Shown here piece by piece: positions 15,745 through 22,116 of a DNA stretch of 25,582 nucleotides (its first letter is position 1; each line of letters begins with the position of its first letter). Both the position numbers and the translations under genes were made by a program. The notes below the pieces were generated by a model that was given only the letters and a program-made list of their open reading frames with translations, had not been told where the DNA came from and made no database searches. Location of the stretch: assembly GCA_934573945.1 (NCBI GenBank), contig CAKTMQ010000010.1, positions 1 to 25,582 of the forward strand. Direction: 5' to 3'. The stretch is from an uncultured Oscillospiraceae bacterium. GTDB lineage: Bacteria; Bacillota; Clostridia; Oscillospirales; Oscillospiraceae.

Positions 15745-15754
15745 GGCGCCCCAT

Positions 15755-15799
15755 AAAAAAGCGGCAGGCCATGCCTTTGGAGGAGACATGGCCTGCCGC
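15755..15799 (-). terminator. Terminator of the TRAP operon
   Basis: A 13-bp stem (GCGGCAGGCCATG at 15761-15773, complement at 15787-15799) followed on the minus strand by TTTTTTATGG. It lies 41 bp after the last gene of the TRAP operon. Confidence 0.85.
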
Positions 15800-15839
15800 C
15801 CTCTCAATCATTGAGGAGGGAGAGAAAGGTTAGATGGTC

Positions 15840-16157
15840 TTATTCAGGCTGGGGATCCACGATCCATATGATCAGCAGAAGCACCCAGATCACCAGAATA
15901 CCGAAATCGCGCCGGAAGTTTCCCGCCATATAGGTGCGCAGCCCGATCGAGCGGATGTCAGACACCGCGTTGATGACAGACATGGCCACCAGACAGACCG
16001 TTGTGCCGATCTGGTGCAGGGGCTGGTTGTCGGAGAAATAGGCGGTGAGCAGGAACGCAGCCGCCCCCACGCCCAGCAGCAGATAGATCACCCGCAGCGT
16101 GCGGCTCATCTTGCGCTTGGCGTTGGTCTGATACATCATGTCAATGAGCTTGGACAT
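15840..16157 (-). CDS. Small three-helix membrane protein at the end of the TRAP operon
   Basis: A 105-residue protein I do not recognise. It has a basic N-terminus and three hydrophobic segments at about residues 22-41 (LRVIYLLLGVGAAAFLLTAY), 50-68 and 85-101 (FGILVIWVLLLIIWIVD), joined by a basic loop (RTYMAGNFRRDFG). ATG 16157 follows GGGAGG and begins 32 nt after the DctM stop, so it is very likely translated from the TRAP mRNA and is followed by that operon's terminator. TRAP operons usually contain only P, Q and M genes; this extra piece could assist the transporter or simply share its regulation. No enzyme motif is visible. Confidence 0.75.
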   Translation of the reverse strand: MSKLIDMMYQTNAKRKMSRTLRVIYLLLGVGAAAFLLTAYFSDNQPLHQIGTTVCLVAMSVINAVSDIRSIGLRTYMAGNFRRDFGILVIWVLLLIIWIVDPQPE

Positions 16158-16189
16158 AGAAAACCTCCCGGAAATTCAGGTCTGCCGGC

Positions 16190-17470
16190 TTAGCCGCCGA
16201 TAAGGCACAGCGTCACAGAGGGGATCATGGTGATGATGATCAGCGTGACGAACAGCGGTAGATAGAAGTAGCTGGCGCCCTTGACCATTTTTTCGAAGGA
16301 GATACCGGCGACACGGGCGGTAGCGTACAGGCAGTTGCCGACAGGGGGCGTGATCAGACCGATCATCAGGTTGAACACCATGATCAGGCCGAAGTGCACG
16401 TCGTTGATGCCGAAGGACACGGCAGCGGGGGTCAGGATCGGCGCCATGATCAGGATGGCGGCGTTGGCGTCCATGAAGCAGCCCACGAACAGCAGGAACA
16501 CGTTGATCATCAGCAGGAACATATACTTGCTGCTGGAGACGCTCAGGAAGAACTCCAGAACCATCTTGGGGATCATGAACTTGGTCAGCATATAGCCGTA
16601 CAGGGTGGAACCGGCCACCACCAGCATCACGGCCGCGGCCTCGCCGCAGGTCTGCTTGAACACAGTGACCAGATCCTTCAGGCTGACCTCGCGGTACACC
16701 AGGCACACCAGAATCAGGGCGTACAGGGTAGCCACGCCGGCTGCCTCGGTAGCGGTGAACACACCGGTGAGGATACCGCCGATCAGGATCACGGGGGTCA
16801 GCAGGGAGAGGAAGCTCTTGCAGAACAGATCCCACAGCTCACGCAGAGTGGGCAGCTTGCGGCGGGGGTACTTCCGCTTGACGGACATCACGCCCACCAT
16901 CAGGCCGAGGCACAGGGCACACACGACGCCGGGGACGATACCGCCCACCAGCAGGTCGGAGATGGAAGCACCGGCCGCGGTGCCGAACATGATCAGAGGA
17001 ATGGACGGGGGAATGATGGGGCCGATGGTGGAGGAAGCCGCCGTGATACCGGCGGAGAACTCCTTGTCGAAGCCCTCATCGCTCATGGCGCGGATCTCGA
17101 TGGTGCCCAGACCGGCGGCGTCAGCCACGGCGGAGCCGCTCATACCGGCAAAGACCACGGAGGCCAGAATGTTCACCTGACCCAGACCGCCGGGGATCCA
17201 GCCCACCAGCGCGTTACAGAACTTGAAGATGCGGTTGGTGATGCTGCCGACGTTCATCATCTTGCCGGCCAGCAGGAAGAAGGGGATAGCCAGCAGCGTG
17301 AAGCTGTTGACACCGGCAGCCATCTTCTGGGCAACGGTGCCCATGGCCGTCAGATTGAAGCTGCCGGAGTAGATCATACCCACGATGGAGGTGATGACCA
17401 GCGCGTAGGGTACGGCAAAGCCCAGCAGGAACAGGATCAGCAATAAGCCGACGAAAATTGCAATTACCAT
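16190..17470 (-). CDS. dctM: TRAP transporter large permease (DctM)
   Basis: A 426-residue integral membrane protein of the usual DctM length with about 11-12 helices. Family features include the Pro/Gly-rich IPFFLLAGKMMNVGSITNRI (about 62-81), the SSTIGPIIPPSIPLIMFG block and the C-terminal NLMIGLITPPVGNCLYA. It is the transport channel of a TRAP system driven by an ion gradient, working with DctQ and the DctP lipoprotein. ATG 17470 follows AAGGAGG, 15 nt after the DctQ stop. Co-transcribed with DctQ and the small membrane protein. Confidence 0.96.
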   Translation of the reverse strand: MVIAIFVGLLLILFLLGFAVPYALVITSIVGMIYSGSFNLTAMGTVAQKMAAGVNSFTLLAIPFFLLAGKMMNVGSITNRIFKFCNALVGWIPGGLGQVNILASVVFAGMSGSAVADAAGLGTIEIRAMSDEGFDKEFSAGITAASSTIGPIIPPSIPLIMFGTAAGASISDLLVGGIVPGVVCALCLGLMVGVMSVKRKYPRRKLPTLRELWDLFCKSFLSLLTPVILIGGILTGVFTATEAAGVATLYALILVCLVYREVSLKDLVTVFKQTCGEAAAVMLVVAGSTLYGYMLTKFMIPKMVLEFFLSVSSSKYMFLLMINVFLLFVGCFMDANAAILIMAPILTPAAVSFGINDVHFGLIMVFNLMIGLITPPVGNCLYATARVAGISFEKMVKGASYFYLPLFVTLIIITMIPSVTLCLIGG

Positions 17471-17485
17471 AGAGTCGTGCCCTCC

Positions 17486-17968
17486 TTACACTTCATATTC
17501 TGCCTCAGCGGCAGCCAGCGCCTCCTTGAAGCGGAGCGCACGACGGATCACGAACAGGATGCCCGTAATGCCACCAAGAATGACGGGAATGTACTGATAG
17601 CTCATAAGCAGCCACTTCACGGAAGCGAAGTTCAGCGTCATGGTGCTCTTGAAGTAGCGGATACCGCCAACGACCAGAATGCCCAGCACCAGCACGTAAC
17701 AGATGCTCATGACCCAGTAGAGGACGACGCGGCCCTTATAGGGGACTTTATCAAAAAAGTAAGTAACTTTCAACTGCTCATCGCGGGATTCCAGCACGGG
17801 CAGCATCAGGAATACCATCCAGATGTAACCCATGCGGGCGAACTCCTCGGTCCAGGGGGCCGAGATCTTGAGAACGAAGCGGAACAGAACCTGCAGCAGC
17901 ACGCATACAAGCATGAACAGCAGGACAATAGCCGACAGGCTTTCGAGGATCTTGTCCAGTTTTTTCAT
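17486..17968 (-). CDS. dctQ: TRAP transporter small permease (DctQ)
   Basis: A 160-residue, four-helix protein of the DctQ family. WTEEFARMGYIWMVFL (about 39-54) is the characteristic W-x-E-E-x-x-R block. It bridges the large permease to the transport complex. The ATG at 17968 follows AGGAG with 8-nt spacing. It begins 163 bp after the DctP stop, across a strong hairpin, and ends 15 nt before DctM. Confidence 0.93.
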   Translation of the reverse strand: MKKLDKILESLSAIVLLFMLVCVLLQVLFRFVLKISAPWTEEFARMGYIWMVFLMLPVLESRDEQLKVTYFFDKVPYKGRVVLYWVMSICYVLVLGILVVGGIRYFKSTMTLNFASVKWLLMSYQYIPVILGGITGILFVIRRALRFKEALAAAEAEYEV

Positions 17969-18077
17969 AATTTAGGCTCCTGTGTATCGAATGGGTAAGA
18001 GGATTCAAGGCACAGCCGCAGACAAATGCACACTTGTGCCCGTGTTAAAAACACATAAAGAGGGGTTATTTAAGGGA

Positions 18078-18109
18078 GTACTGCCGCCACTCGAGGGTGG
18101 CGGCAGTAC
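18078..18109 (-). terminator. Intercistronic hairpin between dctP and dctQ
   Basis: A perfect 13-bp stem (GTACTGCCGCCAC at 18078-18090, loop TCGAGG, complement at 18097-18109). On the minus strand only TCCCTTAAAT follows, so there is no strong T-run. It probably stabilises the dctP message or ends some transcripts, giving more binding protein than permease. Confidence 0.65.
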
Positions 18110-18131
18110 ATAGACCAATTCAACCGGGTGA

Positions 18132-19169
18132 TCAGCCGGCCATGTAGGCAGCGACGTAATCCTGAGCTTCCTTGGTGTAGCTCTGCAGAGCCTGATTGAT
18201 ACCGTCCTGAGCGGCGGCGGCGAAAGCGGCCTTGTCAACGGTGACGAAGGTAGCGCCGGCGTCGATAGCGGTCTGATGATAGGTCTCCACCAGGTTGGCC
18301 AGCTCCTGATCGCCCCAGGCGTCAGCCTCGGCCAGAGCCTTCACCAGGATCTCCTGATCGGCGGGATCCATAGCGTCAAAGGTATCACAGTTGATGCACC
18401 AGTGGTGGACACCCTGCAGGTGCTCGGTCTCCATGATGTACTTGTTGACCTCATAGATCTTGTTGGTGCAGATGTTGTCGATGGGGTTCTCCTGAGCGTC
18501 CACAACGCCGGTCTGCAGAGCGGAGTAGGTCTCGCTCCAGGAAACGACGGTGCACATAGCGCCCATGCTGTTCCAGATGGTGACCCAGGACTCGATCTCG
18601 GGCACGCGAACCTTCAGACCCTTCAGGTCATCGGGGGAGCTGATCTCCTTGCTGGCGGTCAGCAGACGGGGAGAGCGGTTCTGCAGGCCGATCAGGTACA
18701 CGTTGCCGTTCTCCTTGGCAGCGGCGTCGATGGCGGCGCCCAGAACCTCGTCCTCATAAACGGCCTTCACGTCGTCGATGGAGCGGAACACGAAGGGCAG
18801 AACGGTGGGATCCACGCCGGTAGTGATCTGGCTGCCGAAGTTGTCACCGAAGTGGGCGATGTCGATCTCGCCGGTCTTGATCTGCTGGATGTTCTCCATC
18901 TCGTTGCCCAGCGTACCATCCTGATGGTAGTTGATCTTGATGCGGCCGTTGGAATACTCATCCACCAGCTCCACGAACTTCTCGCCCACCAGGCCGATCA
19001 CGCAGCCGGTAGCATCAGAAGAAGCCATCGTCAGCTCATAGGTCTTGCCCTCGGCAGCGGTATCGCCGTCGTCGGGGGTGGTGTTGTTGTCGGACTGCTT
19101 GTTGTCGCCGCAGGCTACCAGGGACAGAGCCATGACCAGGGCGAGGAGCAATGCCAGTACTTTTTTCAT
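18132..19169 (-). CDS. dctP: TRAP transporter solute-binding lipoprotein (DctP)
   Basis: A 345-residue substrate-binding protein. Residues 1-20 are a lipoprotein signal peptide ending in L-V-A-C with Cys20 as lipid attachment site, followed by an Asn/Asp/Thr-rich linker (to about 40). The conserved LKGLKVRVPE block supplies the Arg that binds the ligand carboxylate in TRAP P-proteins. SYSALQTGVVDAQENP-like text (WSETYSALQTGVVDAQENP) is the family signature. It captures an organic acid outside the membrane for DctQM. ATG 19169 follows GAGGAGG; the longer frame to 19199 adds a charged stretch ahead of the signal peptide. A TTGCAA/TATAAT promoter and a CdaR-type palindrome copy lie upstream. A sugar acid or diacid ligand is likely from context. 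Confidence 0.95.
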   Translation of the reverse strand: MKKVLALLLALVMALSLVACGDNKQSDNNTTPDDGDTAAEGKTYELTMASSDATGCVIGLVGEKFVELVDEYSNGRIKINYHQDGTLGNEMENIQQIKTGEIDIAHFGDNFGSQITTGVDPTVLPFVFRSIDDVKAVYEDEVLGAAIDAAAKENGNVYLIGLQNRSPRLLTASKEISSPDDLKGLKVRVPEIESWVTIWNSMGAMCTVVSWSETYSALQTGVVDAQENPIDNICTNKIYEVNKYIMETEHLQGVHHWCINCDTFDAMDPADQEILVKALAEADAWGDQELANLVETYHQTAIDAGATFVTVDKAAFAAAAQDGINQALQSYTKEAQDYVAAYMAG

Positions 19170-19384
19170 AATAAATTCCTCCTCTTGTTTTTCAAACACA
19201 ATTGATTTTGTTTCCGTTCATTCGATGAACCCTCCCGTGAAAGATCTCGAAGAAAGAAAAAGGGTCAAACCGATCTGCTCCGAAATTTTTAACGGGAAAC
19301 TTCTTAAATTGTCGTGAACTCCACAGGCGTCATTTGAACTTTGAAAAAGTATTAACAATGTCTGAGAAATTCGCTAAACGCACA

Positions 19385-19398
19385 GGACAACGTTTTCA
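19385..19398. promoter_or_regulatory. Weak cre/LacI-type site in the dctP leader
   Basis: Read on the minus strand this is TGAAAACGTTGTCC, 10 of 14 matches to the palindrome, with the half TGAAAACGTT identical to the site at 24055. It falls about 12-25 nt after the predicted TRAP start. Chance similarity is possible. Confidence 0.3.
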
Positions 19399-19416
19399 TG
19401 TGTTCGATTTAAGCGG

Positions 19417-19445
19417 ATTATACAAAAAAACCAAATATCTTGCAA
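19417..19445 (-). promoter_or_regulatory. Promoter of the TRAP operon
   Basis: On the minus strand TTGCAA (19445-19440), 17-bp spacer, TATAAT (19422-19417). Predicted start near 19410, giving a leader of about 240 nt before the dctP ATG. Confidence 0.72.
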
Positions 19446-19479
19446 CCCCCTTTTCGGCTTTTTTCTACTTGGTACAATT

Positions 19480-19500
19480 ATTTGTGCTGATGACACAAAA
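19480..19500. promoter_or_regulatory. CdaR-type palindrome copy before the TRAP operon
   Basis: ATTTGTGCTGA followed by TGACACAAAA matches the perfect palindrome at 12250-12270 in 17 of 21 positions and keeps the TTTGTG...CACAAA arms. Its centre is about 80 bp upstream of the predicted TRAP start, close to the spacing seen before the aldolase operon. Confidence 0.55.
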
Positions 19501-19879
19501 GAACTGCGATTCCCTGTGCGGGGGACTCAATATATGGCCAAAAAATGAACAGTGTTCTCGTCAAAATCACTATAAGGCTTAACGCAGTGTCAAAAGCCAG
19601 CCGGGGAAAAGACCGGCTGACATAAGGAAACATACGGCCTTGCCTGCGCCTGTCCGGCTAAAATTGTCCGAAATGACGCAGGGCTGTCAAAAGCTTGTTA
19701 TTGCGCACCAGTCTGCGCCGTGAAGTAAGTGCCTTGGGGTGAGGACTGGCGCGGATCTTATATAAAAAAGGTGCAGCAGGAAGCATGATGGGTGCTGCAG
19801 CGCGTGGCTGCGGTCAGAATTTCGGCGGTTCAAAGGCCGCGGCCATAAAAAACTCCTGCCGGGAAGCGAAAATCTCACA
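19501..19879. other. Gene-free stretch inside the dctP-garR divergent region
   Basis: No convincing gene is seen: the short frames here lack a ribosome site or family resemblance. It can form hairpins at 19598-19619 (CAGCCGG/CCGGCTG) and 19704-19753 (10-bp stem with one mismatch, 30-nt loop), and GCAGCA/TGCTGC arms near 19772-19799. These could belong to a small RNA or to leader structure; I recognise no family. Confidence 0.35.
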
Positions 19880-19909
19880 TTGACAAACTGCCCTGTAATG
19901 TGGTATGAT
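19880..19909 (+). promoter_or_regulatory. Promoter of garR
   Basis: TTGACA (19880-19885), 18-bp spacer, TATGAT (19904-19909). Predicted start near 19916, at the edge of the cre/LacI-type operator. Confidence 0.72.
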
Positions 19910-19916
19910 GCAACCA

Positions 19917-19930
19917 AGCAAACGTTTACA
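19917..19930. promoter_or_regulatory. cre/LacI-type operator at the garR start site
   Basis: AGCAAACGTTTACA carries the shared AAACGTTTAC core. It begins 7 bp after the -10 box, so a bound repressor would cover the start of transcription. Confidence 0.7.
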
Positions 19931-20032
19931 GGGACGATTGTGCTTCGATTTATGCGGTTTTCCTTTATTTTTATTGTGCAAAAACGCGCAATGCTTTTTG
20001 AATCAGCTTATTAAATATGGAGGATACATATT

Positions 20033-20920
20033 ATGAAGATTGGTTTCATCGGTCTGGGCGCTATGGGTCGCCCCATGTCCAAGAATTTGCTGAAGGCTGG
20101 CCACGAAGTACACGTCTATGACATCGTACCGGCTGCCGTCGAGGAGCTGGTCAGCGCCGGTGCCGTCTCCGAGCCCAGCAACAAGGCTGTTGCCGAGGCC
20201 AGCGAGGTGGTCATCACCATGCTGCCCAACTCTCCCCACGTCAAGAACGCTGTGCTGGGTGCCGACGGCGTGCTGGCCGGCAAGCATCCCGGTATGGTGC
20301 TGCTGGAGATGAGCTCCATCGCGCCTCTGGCCACCAAGGAGATCGGCGCTGCCTGCGCCGAGGCCGGTGTGCCCATGCTGGAGGCTCCCGTCTCCGGCGG
20401 TGTGGTCGGCGCTGCGGACGGCAAGCTGTCCATTATGTGCGGCGGCGACAAGGAGCTGTTTGAGCAGCTGCGTCCCATCCTGGAAGTGCTGGGCAATTCT
20501 CTGGTACTGTGCGGCGGTCTGGGCGCCGGCAACACCACCAAGCTGGTCAACCAGCACATCATCGCCGTAGAGATCGCCACCGTGGCCGAGGCCTTTGCCA
20601 TGGGCAAGAAGGCCGGCGTGGAGCCCGAGGTGATCTTCAACGCCATCCACAACGGCTATGCCGGCTCCAAGGTGATGGAGGGCAAGCTCACCGCCGCCAT
20701 GGATCGTGCCTTTACCGCTGGCTTCCGTCTGGATCTGCACATCAAGGATATGGTCAACGCCGTGGAGACCGGTTACGCAGTGGGCGCTCCCATGCCTCTG
20801 GGCAGCCTGGTGCTGGATATGATGAAGTATCTGTCCGCCAACGGCCTGGGCAGCGAGGACAACGCCGCCCTCATCAAGTACTACGAAAAGCTGGCTGGCT
20901 TCGAGTTCAGCAGAATGTAA
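20033..20920 (+). CDS. garR: 2-hydroxy-3-oxopropionate (tartronate semialdehyde) reductase-type beta-hydroxyacid dehydrogenase
   Basis: A 295-residue beta-hydroxyacid dehydrogenase of the GarR/GlxR/HIBADH family. The N-terminal GFIGLGAMGRPMSKNLL (4-20) is the dinucleotide loop. EAPVSGGVVGAADGKL (117-132) is the substrate loop, and Lys170 in GAGNTTKLVNQ is the catalytic lysine. The length and SGG...G.L pattern fit tartronate semialdehyde reductase, which makes D-glycerate in glucarate/galactarate and glyoxylate metabolism; 3-hydroxyisobutyrate-type substrates cannot be excluded. The ATG at 20033 follows GGAGG by about 10 nt. It is monocistronic, with a strong promoter overlapped by a cre/LacI-type operator and a hairpin 30 bp after the stop. 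It may use product of the Hyi-like isomerase or of a diacid aldolase not in the window. Confidence 0.88.
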   Translation: MKIGFIGLGAMGRPMSKNLLKAGHEVHVYDIVPAAVEELVSAGAVSEPSNKAVAEASEVVITMLPNSPHVKNAVLGADGVLAGKHPGMVLLEMSSIAPLATKEIGAACAEAGVPMLEAPVSGGVVGAADGKLSIMCGGDKELFEQLRPILEVLGNSLVLCGGLGAGNTTKLVNQHIIAVEIATVAEAFAMGKKAGVEPEVIFNAIHNGYAGSKVMEGKLTAAMDRAFTAGFRLDLHIKDMVNAVETGYAVGAPMPLGSLVLDMMKYLSANGLGSEDNAALIKYYEKLAGFEFSRM

Positions 20921-20950
20921 AATGTGATCTCCTCAAATTTCCTTTTGATG

Positions 20951-20987
20951 GAAAGCCCTGGCACGCAGCGCGCGTGCCGGGGCTTTC
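20951..20987 (+). terminator. Terminator-like hairpin after garR
   Basis: A 16-bp stem with one mismatch (20951-20966 against 20972-20987, loop AGCGC). Its right arm runs into the first 15-bp tandem repeat unit. The T-run after it is weak. Confidence 0.65.
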
Positions 20988-21178
20988 ATCGTTCGGATTT
21001 TCATCGTTCGGATTTTCATCGTTCGGATTTTCATCGTTCGGATTTTCATCGTTCGGATTTTCATTGCCGGGACATTCGTCGTCCGGATATTCATCACACG
21101 GCTTTTCCTTGTTGGGTCTTTCGCTGTTCGGGCATTCATCGTTTGGCTTTTCGCCGTTCAGCCTTTCACGGCTCATTA
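20984..21178. repeat. 13-unit, 15-bp tandem repeat
   Basis: Thirteen consecutive 15-bp units. The first five are identical (TTTCATCGTTCGGAT, 20984-21058); the other eight drift but all keep the period and all keep TTC at positions 2-4 except none lost, with GG at positions 12-13 in all but the last two. On the minus strand the unit reads as a pentapeptide of NDENP type (frame open 21176-20907), on the plus strand as SSFGF or FHRSD. I see no ribosome binding site for any of these frames, so I treat it as a DNA-level repeat. Confidence 0.9.
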
Positions 21179-21203
21179 TAGGGGGAAAAACCGTGGTTTT
21201 TAC

Positions 21204-21246
21204 GGGTAAAAAAGGGGTGCTTTATGGGTAAAAAAGGGGTGCTTTA
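21204..21246. repeat. Two-copy 21-bp direct repeat
   Basis: Two identical 21-bp copies beginning GGGTAAAAAAGGGG at 21204 and 21226, separated by one base (period 22). They lie directly after the 15-bp repeat array, in gene-free DNA. Confidence 0.85.
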
Positions 21247-21485
21247 GCTGCCGGAAACGGCTGAAAAGCGGCCGTGAGCAGCTGATGAGCCGCCGAAAGA
21301 CCACGGAGCAGGTGCCGGCATCTCCGCTGAACTGCCGTCGAAATTGCCCTTGAGAAACCACGAAGCAGCGGTCAAAATACCCTGAAAAATCACGTCAAGC
21401 AGCCACTGCGCCGCCGCTGAGACGTCCCTGAAGCAGCCCCTGAAAACCCCACGAAACATCCGCGAAATACCCTTGAAAAACAACT
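21247..21485. other. Gene-free degenerate repeat DNA
   Basis: Contains many spaced copies of CCTGAAAA/CTTGAAA/CGAAA-type words roughly every 10-15 bp (for example 21380-21390, 21428-21433, 21441-21449, 21472-21480). A 79-codon minus-strand frame (21483-21244) lacks a ribosome site and any family resemblance, and its Phe-Arg-Gly pattern follows from the DNA words. Nothing else recognised. Confidence 0.4.
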
Positions 21486-21525
21486 AAGAAGCCGCCGCCC
21501 GGATGACTCCGGGCGGCGGCTTCTT
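21486..21525. terminator. Terminator between the garR and fabZ sides
   Basis: A perfect 18-bp stem (AAGAAGCCGCCGCCCGGA at 21486-21503, loop TGAC, complement at 21508-21525) ending in TTCTT on both strands. It lies 160 bp beyond the end of the minus-strand BKACE/FabZ operon and also faces garR read-through. Confidence 0.82.
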
Positions 21526-21652
21526 TATCATGAGAGGGAAAATATTGCGGATTTTTTGACGCGTTTCCGCGACTTTTTGATGTTTTTTGAAACTTTTCAG
21601 CGCTTTTTCAGCACGCCGTTCAGCACATTTCCTGTGATTTGCCGGCGCTTTT

Positions 21653-21702
21653 CAAGCGCATTGCCAGCGTTCTTACGACGCCTTTCAGCGCATTGCCAGC
21701 GT
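21653..21702. repeat. Direct repeat of the fabZ 3' end
   Basis: GCGCATTGCCAGCGT occurs at 21656-21670 and again at 21688-21702. The second copy is the last codons of the FabZ-like gene on the minus strand, so a piece of the gene's 3' end has been repeated just beyond its stop. Confidence 0.7.
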
Positions 21703-22116
21703 AACGTCGCCCACAGCGGCCAGCGTCTCACCGTTGTAGACCTGCGCGGCGCAGGTGATGATCGCCTTTTCCACCCGCTCTGCAGTGATCTTGGCGTGCA
21801 CCGTGATGGTGTCGCCGGGGCGGATCTTGCTGCGGAAGCTCACGTTGTTGATCCCGATGAACAGGGGAAGCTTTCCGGCGTACTTGGCGTCGGACAGCAG
21901 CAGAACATCGGCGGCCTGCGCCATGCACTCCACGGAGTACACACCGGGCAGCACCGGTTCGGTGGGGAAGTGGCCACGGAAGATGTCCCAATCCTCCGCC
22001 ACGTGGAAGGTGGTGACGATGGACTCGCCGGGAGTCATCTCCTCCACGGTGTCCACCAGCAGCATCGGCTCGCGGTGGGGCAGGATCTTCTTAACATCGT
22101 CTTTTGTCATTTTCAT
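21685..22116 (-). CDS. fabZ: FabZ-like 3-hydroxyacyl-(ACP/CoA) dehydratase
   Basis: A 143-residue hot-dog fold protein with the complete FabZ signature: LPHREPMLLVD (12-22), GHFPTEPVLPGVYSVECMAQ (48-67) with catalytic His49 and Glu63, and the C-terminal F-R-x-K-I-R-P-G-D block. FabZ removes water from 3-hydroxyacyl-ACP. Here it is the last gene of a BKACE operon and its ATG overlaps the BKACE stop by one base (TGATG), with AAGGTG about 8 nt upstream, so it is translationally coupled. No other fatty-acid synthesis gene is nearby. It may therefore act on a CoA- or acid-linked intermediate of the operon's pathway, or be a recruited copy. Motifs fit classical FabZ, so ACP specificity cannot be ruled out. 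Confidence 0.88.
   Translation of the reverse strand: MKMTKDDVKKILPHREPMLLVDTVEEMTPGESIVTTFHVAEDWDIFRGHFPTEPVLPGVYSVECMAQAADVLLLSDAKYAGKLPLFIGINNVSFRSKIRPGDTITVHAKITAERVEKAIITCAAQVYNGETLAAVGDVTLAMR

Noticed and set aside
19334..19582. 82-codon plus-strand frame in the dctP-garR region
   Set aside because: It runs against the TRAP promoter and its operator copy, has no convincing ribosome site and no recognisable family.
20907..21176. 89-codon minus-strand NDENP-repeat protein as a real gene
   Set aside because: No ribosome binding site before the ATG at 21176, and it runs through the garR terminator into the garR gene. The pattern is kept as a finding, not as a gene.
20984..21178. Possible CRISPR array
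   Set aside because: The units are contiguous 15-mers with no unique spacers and no cas genes nearby; this is a simple tandem repeat.
21244..21483. 79-codon minus-strand frame with Phe-Arg-Gly repeats
   Set aside because: The protein pattern comes from degenerate CTGAAA-type DNA words; no ribosome site, and it begins directly beside a terminator.
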